Below, in pieces: positions 58,467 to 64,000 of a stretch of 64,000 bases of DNA. Both the position numbers and the translations under genes were made by a program. Origin of the DNA: Chitinivorax sp. B (GTDB lineage: Bacteria; Pseudomonadota; Gammaproteobacteria; Burkholderiales; SCOH01); assembly GCF_005503445.1 (NCBI RefSeq), contig NZ_SCOH01000002.1, positions 62,001 through 126,000 of the forward strand, written 5' to 3'. Positions within the stretch are counted from its first letter, which is position 1. Every line of letters starts with the position of its first letter. The notes under the pieces are model-generated. The model was given only the letters and a program-made list of their open reading frames with translations, made no database searches and was not told the origin of the DNA.

Positions 58467-58489
58467 AGAAGAACGCTAGTTCACTGCAC

Positions 58490-59107
58490 CTATTCCTTTG
58501 ATGGGTACCAGTACGATATGCCTTTTGCAATAACCCCATCGACTCGACCAAACCGATTTTCAAGCGCCATCACCACATCAGGCGGAAAGGCTGGTAGGTC
58601 ACCCACCAAATAACTGACATACCGTTCAAATTCAGGATGATTCTTCCAATAGCCGCCATCGATGGCCGCATCCAATGATCGATCAAACCAAGCTCGCAAT
58701 ATTAATAAAGCACCCTCCACATGGCTTTCTGCTTCTTCAACAGCCATTAGAGCGTAACCGCGCTTTTTACTGGCCTCACGCCCCACATGATGCTGAGGCG
58801 TGTACTTCAAGGCAACGGCAGCCAATTCAAAATTTTCATGTCGGGCTTGGTGCTCTTTGCGATCTTCAACCAGATCGGGACAAAACAGCCATCCGCAATA
58901 GGCACAGGTTGCCACATTGCCCGAATGGACGAGATGCTGATCAAGCGCCTGCTGCCTTCTCTTTTTCAGTTCGTGGTAATTTCGTACGCCAAATAGATTC
59001 TGAGCGGCGAGCGATAGCAGTTGAGCATGTGAACGCTTAGACAAATCTCGCCCAAGCTTCTTTGCTTCTCGTTTGACATGCATCATATCTGCAAAAGTAA
59101 CTTGCAT
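58490..59107 (-). CDS. Phage-associated protein with zinc-finger-like motif, function unknown
   Basis: 205 residues. ATG is preceded by GGAGG. The N-terminal 50 residues (ADMMHVKREAKKLGRDL, SHAQLLSLAAQNLFGVRNYHEL) resemble the small domain called glyoxalase-related in some databases, found in many plasmid and phage proteins. A C-x2-C-x14-H-x3-H motif follows (C68, C71, H86, H90), suggesting a zinc finger. The C-terminal half is helical. It is flanked by two terminators, so it is its own transcription unit at the left edge of the phage-like region. I do not recognise its function. Confidence 0.7.
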   Translation of the reverse strand: MQVTFADMMHVKREAKKLGRDLSKRSHAQLLSLAAQNLFGVRNYHELKKRRQQALDQHLVHSGNVATCAYCGWLFCPDLVEDRKEHQARHENFELAAVALKYTPQHHVGREASKKRGYALMAVEEAESHVEGALLILRAWFDRSLDAAIDGGYWKNHPEFERYVSYLVGDLPAFPPDVVMALENRFGRVDGVIAKGISYWYPSKE

Positions 59108-59323
59108 AGGGCCTCCAGTTCTTCAGTGGTCCGCTCAGTGAAGCTATCATTTCAAGACTGGGAATGGCCTACTACGGGCCTGGTAGTGCATCAAAGCTTT
59201 GCGTATGCGGACGTGCCAGCACCTACCGAGTGCATGCCCCGCAGGTTAGTGATTCAGCCGATTGGTGTCAACAAACACCTATTCGCAGCAGTTCTGCTGA
59301 AAATCAGAAATCGCAAACAAATT

Positions 59324-59352
59324 AAAAAAGCCCATGTCTTTGGCATGGGCTT
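59324..59352 (-). terminator. Terminator of the phage early operon
   Basis: AAGCCCATG (59328-59336) and CATGGGCTT (59344-59352) pair around a 7-base loop; on the minus strand the stem is followed by TTTT (59327-59324), the run being part of TTTTTT counting the stem's last pairs. It lies 24 bases after the 46-residue gene, closing the operon that starts near 63550. Confidence 0.85.
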
Positions 59353-59375
59353 CTGAAATTTTCTATATCTGGACA

Positions 59376-59516
59376 TTACAGGTAGTTAATTCTTACCAAG
59401 CTTCCAAAATCATCAACAACAGCTAAGTATGGTAAGGCTGGGATGCCGAACAAAACTTCACGAACAAGAGTAAATCGACGATCTAACGGCCACTTTTCGA
59501 TATAGCATTGATACAT
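59376..59516 (-). CDS. 46-residue phage small protein, unknown
   Basis: A short frame from ATG 59516 to TAA 59376: MYQCYIEKWPLDRRFTLVRE... ending VRINYL. AGGTAGG lies about 6 bases before the ATG and the gene starts 11 bases after the stop of the 92-residue gene, with a terminator 24 bases after it; that placement argues for a real gene. It is rich in aromatic and aliphatic residues with a hydrophobic middle (VLFGIPALPYLAVV). No family recognised. Confidence 0.6.
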   Translation of the reverse strand: MYQCYIEKWPLDRRFTLVREVLFGIPALPYLAVVDDFGSLVRINYL

Positions 59517-59527
59517 ATGCCGCCTAC

Positions 59528-59806
59528 CTAAGCCGCTTGCATGGAAACGTTTTGGACAACTGCTACTGGTGGTTCACTGTACACACGAACATGGCCTTGT
59601 CCGATCAATGTATTCTTGTAGATACCCAGCGTGACATTGAAAGCCTCTCTTGCCACACTTGAACCCACTTCGATAACACGTCCATTGCGATCAACAATCG
59701 CCAACTGAGCCGGTTCACCGTCACTTGTTTCGACTTTCAGCCCTTCAAAGCAGGTTCCGCTGATTTTTGCTGCGGCAAGCTGCCCAGTTTTCGGAATTCC
59801 AATCAT
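59528..59806 (-). CDS. 92-residue phage small protein, unknown
   Basis: AAGGAAATGCA precedes the ATG. The sequence looks like a small beta-rich domain (GTCFEGLKVETSDGEPAQLAIVD, GHVRVYSEPPVAVVQ). It lies downstream of the replication endonuclease gene in the same operon. An ssDNA-binding or copy-control role would fit the place but nothing in the sequence proves it. Confidence 0.65.
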   Translation of the reverse strand: MIGIPKTGQLAAAKISGTCFEGLKVETSDGEPAQLAIVDRNGRVIEVGSSVAREAFNVTLGIYKNTLIGQGHVRVYSEPPVAVVQNVSMQAA

Positions 59807-59931
59807 TGCATTTCCTTTTTGTTAGTTTGTATCTGAGATGTTTTGTTCTGTTCTATACGCAGTTGCCCAAAACAACTGCGCTAGAAATCGTTTCTGTTCT
59901 GTTGCTAGCCAGTGCTGCCAGCTGATCCATT

Positions 59932-60375
59932 TCAAAATATGTCCGTTGCACATAAAGCGGGTTTCTCGTCGGTGTAGCCGTCCAGATAAGATGACCATTG
60001 ATATTGCCGATCCAGGCACTGCCCAATATGGTCGGTCAACAGTGATTCCGCCTGCTCCGGATCAAGCTTCCGATACTCAACCCACATTGCAGGGTGATGA
60101 CCGAAATGGACTGAATAGCTCACATCTTCTCGTTCGAATTCCGGCAACGCCGCGAGCCGTTTCTGGTAAAGCAGAAAATTCAGCATGTCGTTAATGCACT
60201 GCAGCCTTTGAGATGCATTCAGCACCTTCGCCAATTTGTATTGAATGGCATTTCTAATTTTGCGCATTTCATTGTCTGACGTTGTCCAGATAGGGCAATC
60301 ACTCCCCATCAAATGCACAAACTCGACTCGCTGCATTTTCTTTTTCCTGTACTTCTGCATTCTTCGTTTTTTCAT
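59932..60375 (-). CDS. 147-residue phage protein, unknown
   Basis: Begins with a very basic stretch (MKKRRMQKYRKKKMQR); internal ATG codons at 60360 and 60336 are possible starts, the last also having AGGA 8 bases before it. The remaining part (MRKIRNAIQYKLAKVLNASQRLQ, LLYQKRLAALPEFE, AMWVEYRKLDPEQAESLL) is helical. It follows the gpA-type gene by 54 bases on the same strand. No family recognised. Confidence 0.65.
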   Translation of the reverse strand: MKKRRMQKYRKKKMQRVEFVHLMGSDCPIWTTSDNEMRKIRNAIQYKLAKVLNASQRLQCINDMLNFLLYQKRLAALPEFEREDVSYSVHFGHHPAMWVEYRKLDPEQAESLLTDHIGQCLDRQYQWSSYLDGYTDEKPALCATDIF

Positions 60376-60429
60376 TTTTTATTTTCCTTATCATTCAAAC
60401 AAATAGACTGCCCACGCGCACATACGCGC

Positions 60430-62595
60430 TTAAATCCAATCCTCTCCATCCCAATCATGAAGCACCATCGCAAAGGGCGGACTGCCGGAAACCAGGCGCC
60501 GAAGTGCCATTTCTTCGAACGTTGGTTCTAGATGCGCCTTTCTATGTCGTTCCAATCGCGTTATTAAGTTGATTGGAACCGGCCGGCGATGGCGGTGATA
60601 GAAATCGCGTAGTTTTAGATCCACTTCGTTTTGCTGCTGGTTATTACAGTTATTGACACGAGTCCAAGCTGTGCGGCGCGCCGCACCGGATGTGCTCGCC
60701 GGGGGCTCGCGACGTTTGATTTCCCATTCATGGATGCGGGTGGTGACACACTGCCCGGTTTGGGCATCGGTCACCCCGAGAATGCGGCAGCCGGTTTCTT
60801 CCCCATATTGATTGGCCACGCCACGCTCTTTCAGCGTGACCAATGCCAATTCCTTACGTGGGCAATAGACGCCACCCATGGCTTCAACATACCGCCCCCA
60901 CTTGCTGGCATCGGCTGCCAAGGCTGCATCCATCAATGCCCCTTCGCTATCGATGTGACCGAACTGGGCCTGCAACGCATCGCGCTGCTCACGCGCCTGT
61001 AACGCTTGTTGCAGGCTGCAATCGGCGCCACCGGGCGGCGTGTCTTCCGACAGCTCCCCCGCATTCAGGCGGCGCAATTCCCGCCAGATCGTGACCGGCA
61101 CTGCGCCCAGCTGTTGAAATTGGCGAATCCCCCACACGCTGGCCCATGCCTGTACCCGCTCGGCAAATGCGGGCGCGTCGATGCCGTCGAAGGTGTCACC
61201 CATGGATTCACCGTTGACCTTGCATCCGGTCAACGCCTTGCAGATGTACTTGACGATGTAACCCGCTGCGCTGCCCAGTTGCAGATCAATCGGCAGTACC
61301 TTGACGCGGACTTCCTCACAGCCGGTGACCTCTTCCGGGGATTCACGCAGCGCGTACTCACACAGAACCTGCATGGCGCGGGCATGCTGCGCTGACTCGG
61401 AGAACAGCAATAAATGCCAGTGCGGGCAGCCATCGTGGTGGGGTTCCGCCACCCGGAAGCCATACAGCCGGATACCTTCCTGATGCAGTGCGGCCCGCAC
61501 CTCACTCCACAACTTGGTCAGATACGCCTGGGCATCCCGTGGGGTGCTGCCGTCGTATTTGGGGTTGGCTTTGCCGGTGGCCTTGATGAAGGCGTGAAAG
61601 CGTGACGGGCAGGAAATCGTCACAAACGAGCCCGGATGGCCGCGCTCACGGGCAATCTCTTCAAATCCCCGCACCCTTACCATCAATTCCGCAAAGCGCA
61701 CGCTCGGATTGCTGACACCCACATCCGACAGTTCCGCCAGCGTGTAACAGTCACCCTGTTCGTTGATGGCTTCGGTTTGTTCCAACATGGCCCGATTGCG
61801 CTTACGCTGGCCACGTACCCGTTGCAAGGCCTCCTCCGACACATACAGCGCCCGACCTGCACGCACCATGCCCATGCGAATGGCAGCGGCTTCCAGGCGG
61901 CGCAGATGCACCACCCGCAATTGACGGCGCCACCACTTCGGGTCTTGCAGTCGCAGCAACAGGCTCTGCACGGTGACACCGCGTTTGCCCACTGCTGGCA
62001 ATTTCGCTTCCACCCGCATCACTACTTGCTTGGCAAGTGCCAGGCGGCTGGCATCGTCACCCCAAGGCAATTTGGCAATGCTCGCCACATGGTTCGCCAG
62101 TGCCTGGGCGTGCTCGACCAACTCGGCATCGGTGGCGGACGCGTTGACCTGATCACAGATGCCTTGCAGCTGCTGCAGGATTTCCCGATACAGCGCCATG
62201 CCGTGTTGCCAGTCCGCTGCCGTGAACTGTGGCTGCTCCACCACCAGCTTATCAATGGGCTGTATGAACAGCGCCGGCAGGCTGGTGACTTGACTGGCAA
62301 GCTCCCGTGCCTGTCGGGTCAACTCGTCATCGGTGACAGCGGGCTTGATGGGGGCGGCTTCCGGGTCCATCGCCTTGATGACCTCGCGGAACAGCGTGAC
62401 ACCCTTTTTCCAGTCAGTGGCGGCAAAGTGGGCAATCGCCAACTCATCGACCGGCTGGCGGAAGTACTCGGGCAAGCTGAACCACGCCTGCTTGCGCAGT
62501 TGCTTGACCCACCATTCCCCCCAGATTTCCCGCGCCTCTTCAATCGGCGTTGGCAAAATCGGCTTGGTGGTGATCGGATCACGACGAAACGTCAT
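60430..62595 (-). CDS. P2 gpA-type HUH replication endonuclease
   Basis: 721 residues, like P2 gpA (about 760). A helical N-terminal region is followed by the rolling-circle core: FVTISCPSRFH, HUH motif PHWHLLLF with H392 and H394, and YIVKYICK with Y446 and Y450, the YxxxY pair that nicks and re-joins DNA in P2 gpA (Y450/Y454 there). It starts rolling-circle replication by nicking a single-strand origin usually located inside the A gene itself. The ATG overlaps the stop of the upstream 114-residue gene by 4 bases. Base composition is richer in GC than the flanking small genes. Confidence 0.93.
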   Translation of the reverse strand: MTFRRDPITTKPILPTPIEEAREIWGEWWVKQLRKQAWFSLPEYFRQPVDELAIAHFAATDWKKGVTLFREVIKAMDPEAAPIKPAVTDDELTRQARELASQVTSLPALFIQPIDKLVVEQPQFTAADWQHGMALYREILQQLQGICDQVNASATDAELVEHAQALANHVASIAKLPWGDDASRLALAKQVVMRVEAKLPAVGKRGVTVQSLLLRLQDPKWWRRQLRVVHLRRLEAAAIRMGMVRAGRALYVSEEALQRVRGQRKRNRAMLEQTEAINEQGDCYTLAELSDVGVSNPSVRFAELMVRVRGFEEIARERGHPGSFVTISCPSRFHAFIKATGKANPKYDGSTPRDAQAYLTKLWSEVRAALHQEGIRLYGFRVAEPHHDGCPHWHLLLFSESAQHARAMQVLCEYALRESPEEVTGCEEVRVKVLPIDLQLGSAAGYIVKYICKALTGCKVNGESMGDTFDGIDAPAFAERVQAWASVWGIRQFQQLGAVPVTIWRELRRLNAGELSEDTPPGGADCSLQQALQAREQRDALQAQFGHIDSEGALMDAALAADASKWGRYVEAMGGVYCPRKELALVTLKERGVANQYGEETGCRILGVTDAQTGQCVTTRIHEWEIKRREPPASTSGAARRTAWTRVNNCNNQQQNEVDLKLRDFYHRHRRPVPINLITRLERHRKAHLEPTFEEMALRRLVSGSPPFAMVLHDWDGEDWI

Positions 62596-62936
62596 CGCTT
62601 GGCCCCCTGATCACGCATTTGCTTGGTCTCTAGCGCATGCCAAATCTGGCCGAGTTGGGCGCGAATGGTGTCGAAGTGAATCGGCGTTACATCCAGTGCC
62701 AGTTTCTGACTGAGGCTGGCCATACCGATCATCTGTTGATTGATGGCCAGCAAACCGGACTCCAGCAAGGCGAGGGCTTCCAGCTGGGCACGGGTCAGCG
62801 GCTTGGTCATGGGGACTACCGCAGCGGGTGTGCTGACCACGGGCACCCGGCGGCGATTGTGTTTAGCCTGGGCCAGTTGAACACGCATGGCCGCCAGCGA
62901 GATGGCAGCGAGTTCACGTCCGGTGGCGGTTTGCAT
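62592..62936 (-). CDS. 114-residue phage protein upstream of the replication endonuclease
   Basis: Starts MQTATGRELAAISLAAMR; helical with LTRAQLEALALLESGLLAINQQMIG in the middle. Overlaps the endonuclease start by 4 bases (ATGA), so the two are translationally coupled; its promoter is shared with ogr. AAGGA lies before the ATG. Family not recognised; possibly a phage early protein. Confidence 0.7.
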   Translation of the reverse strand: MQTATGRELAAISLAAMRVQLAQAKHNRRRVPVVSTPAAVVPMTKPLTRAQLEALALLESGLLAINQQMIGMASLSQKLALDVTPIHFDTIRAQLGQIWHALETKQMRDQGAKR

Positions 62937-63026
62937 GGTGGTCCTTTCCAGTCAGTAGGCAAAGCGAGCCCCTCACCGACCTAATCAGGTCGTGATCGGC
63001 GGAATTCGCGTCGTGGGTTTTAGGTG

Positions 63027-63296
63027 TTAACTATCGAAATCCAGCGTGAGCTGGTTACTGCGATGTAGTACCGATGCGATGGCATGTAGCCGTGCACGAT
63101 TGGCGACAGGCAAGTGAACATGTGGATTCGGTATTGCTGAGGGGGACAGGGTTTCCAGATGCTCACGCAACGCTCGAAAGGTATGGCCACAAACGGGGTT
63201 CGAACACTGGAAATACTCTTCCTGTGTAATCTCAGTCAGGTAACGGCTGCTTCGGGTATTGGCCGTAAAGCCGCAATGTGCGCATTTGGTTGCCAT
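63027..63296 (-). CDS. ogr: Ogr/Delta-like zinc finger protein
   Basis: 89 residues with C5, C8, C31 and C36 in the C-x2-C-x22-C-x4-C arrangement of the Ogr/Delta family. In P2-like phages these zinc proteins activate late promoters by contacting RNA polymerase alpha. In P2 the gene sits near the late end, whereas here it is second in the early operon. Follows the ribbon-helix-helix-like gene by 12 bases. Confidence 0.9.
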   Translation of the reverse strand: MATKCAHCGFTANTRSSRYLTEITQEEYFQCSNPVCGHTFRALREHLETLSPSAIPNPHVHLPVANRARLHAIASVLHRSNQLTLDFDS

Positions 63297-63308
63297 CCCG
63301 TTACACCT

Positions 63309-63503
63309 TTATCGTTGTTGCTTTTCCCATACCTGCAGGCCGGTCAAGTAGACCAAACGGGCAAGTGCGCCATCCGTCAGATTGTGACGGACAGCCAATT
63401 CATCAAAGCGCTTACGCTCGTCTGGCATCAAGCGCATGGCAATAGCACGTTTGTCGATTCCATTCGGAATGCGACGACGCATCGACCTGTTTTGCATATG
63501 CAT
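63309..63503 (-). CDS. Small ribbon-helix-helix-like regulator
   Basis: 64 residues; GGGAG lies 6 bases before ATG 63503. NGIDKRAIAMRLMPDERKRFDELAVRHNLTDGALARLVYL has the RHH pattern: a short strand with alternating residues, then two helices (written in two parts: RAIAMRLMPDERKRFDEL, LTDGALARLVYL). The first gene of the phage early operon, so possibly a Cox-like or autoregulatory DNA-binding protein (inference). Confidence 0.7.
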   Translation of the reverse strand: MHMQNRSMRRRIPNGIDKRAIAMRLMPDERKRFDELAVRHNLTDGALARLVYLTGLQVWEKQQR

Positions 63504-63551
63504 GATATCTCCCTGTAGCGGGTTGTATTAGAATGTATGTTACAGCCATTC

Positions 63552-63580
63552 ATAATACATAGTATTCCATACTTTTACAA
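63552..63580 (-). promoter_or_regulatory. Phage early promoter with embedded operator palindrome
   Basis: On the minus strand TTGTAA (63580-63575) and TATTAT (63557-63552) are separated by exactly 17 bases, a good sigma70 promoter. The spacer and -10 box contain the palindrome AATAC-TAT-GTATT (63566-63554), well placed for the divergently encoded XRE repressor to block transcription. The start would be about 40 bases before the first gene. Confidence 0.68.
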
Positions 63581-63669
63581 TGGATTTCTATTGTATATCT
63601 TATCTTGAGTTGGCATAAACATGCAAAACCATACAAATCTAACTTGTCTCAGCCAACGGAGAATGAACG

Positions 63670-64000
63670 ATGAGCGCAGCACCTGACCTCGATTTCGGAA
63701 CTCGATTGTTTTCGGAGCGTAAGCGGTTGGAGATGACACAAGGCGCAATGGCCAAAGCGGCAGGGGTGACGGTGTTAACCTATGGAAACTATGAACGCGG
63801 CACACAAACGCCAAATGCGACGGTGCTGGCGAACTTGCATACGATTGGTGTAGATGTGCTGTTTGTGCTGACAGGCACTCAGAACGAGGCCGTTTTGTCA
63901 CCGGATGATACGGAATTGCTGGTGTCACTGAATACGTTAGACACCCGCCTACGGCGTAGCCTTGTGACGGGTGTATTGGAAACCATCAAGGTATATAACG
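63670..64000 (+). CDS. XRE-family phage repressor, cut by window end
   Basis: ATG at 63670 with GGAG 8 bases before it; the frame remains open at base 64000, giving 110 residues so far. FGTRLFSERKRLEMTQGAMAKAAGV, TYGNYERGTQTPNATVL is a cro/C1-type helix-turn-helix (about residues 8-65), followed by VDVLFVLTG, a common ending of such domains in phage C-type repressors. Divergent from the early operon, which it most likely represses through the palindrome between them. The remaining C-terminal part lies outside the window. Confidence 0.88.
   Translation, partial: MSAAPDLDFGTRLFSERKRLEMTQGAMAKAAGVTVLTYGNYERGTQTPNATVLANLHTIGVDVLFVLTGTQNEAVLSPDDTELLVSLNTLDTRLRRSLVTGVLETIKVYN

Noticed and set aside
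61636-62610. Plus-strand open frame of 324 codons
   Set aside because: It is exactly antisense to the gpA-type endonuclease, whose catalytic motifs are unmistakable; the antisense protein is rich in His, Gln and Arg with no domain.
63185-63205. tRNA-like GGTTCGAA sequence
   Set aside because: It is inside the ogr gene opposite the Cys codons; no cloverleaf can be drawn around it.
1-64000. CRISPR array or long tandem repeats
   Set aside because: No regularly spaced direct repeats were seen anywhere on reading through the window.

Overview
The window is one contiguous piece of a betaproteobacterial chromosome with a prophage replication/control module at its right end. Long-form PurC, MiaB, TtcA, RppH, YggX, PrpF, a classical Entner-Doudoroff hex cluster and a maltose uptake cluster with LamB all point to a Gram-negative betaproteobacterium. 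The style resembles Neisseriales/Chitinimonas-type genomes, but species cannot be fixed from the sequence alone. No rRNA, tRNA or CRISPR array was recognised.

Layout. (1) 1-11.7 kb: the 3' part of a GGDEF/EAL protein, a GAF-headed GspE/PilB-type ATPase, SixA, polyphosphate kinase, YggX, a two-gene unit pairing a periplasmic PhnD-like binding protein with a large membrane GGDEF/EAL protein, and ArgA. (2) 12-21.4 kb: a Na+-dependent symporter, the purE-purK-alkD-purC operon with its terminator, an ArnT-like GT39 glycosyltransferase and a membrane hybrid-less histidine kinase. (3) 21.4-33.9 kb: a carbohydrate region on the minus strand. It runs lamB, alpha-glucosidase, ABC ATPase, malE, malF, malG, a free-standing secreted CBM41 protein, an aldo/keto reductase, GAPDH and a second malE. 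A 150-bp MITE-like element lies after the second malE. (4) 34-43 kb: divergent edd-eda (minus) and zwf-pgl-glk-hexR-pgi (plus), sharing a 549-bp intergenic region with several HexR-like palindromes. Maltose or maltodextrin imported by region 3 would be hydrolysed to glucose, phosphorylated by Glk, and pass through Zwf, Pgl, Edd and Eda, with Pgi recycling and GAPDH in the lower branch.

(5) 43.1-46.7 kb: a tightly packed minus-strand operon (prpF with an unusual basic tail, a VOC protein, DUF1853, a flavodoxin-like protein, GIY-YIG). (6) 46.9-49 kb: a YvlD-type membrane protein with a TTG start, miaB and a small hypothetical gene. (7) 49-53.6 kb: dTDP-rhamnose genes rfbBACD led by a WbpP-type UDP-GlcNAc 4-epimerase, i.e. 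surface polysaccharide precursor synthesis. (8) 53.7-58.3 kb: rppH, a spermidine-synthase-like gene, ttcA, a cupin gene interrupted by one in-frame amber codon, an RsuA-family pseudouridine synthase, a DUF3617 protein and a YbcJ-like S4 protein.

(9) 58.4-64 kb: a P2-like prophage early region. A plus-strand XRE repressor (cut by the window end) faces away from a minus-strand operon. That operon runs ribbon-helix-helix-like protein, Ogr/Delta zinc finger, a small protein, P2 gpA-type HUH replication endonuclease and three small unknown genes, including a 46-residue one, and ends at an intrinsic terminator. A good sigma70 promoter with an embedded palindrome lies between repressor and operon. 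Integrase, att sites and structural genes are not in the window, so whether this is a full prophage, a satellite or a remnant cannot be decided here.
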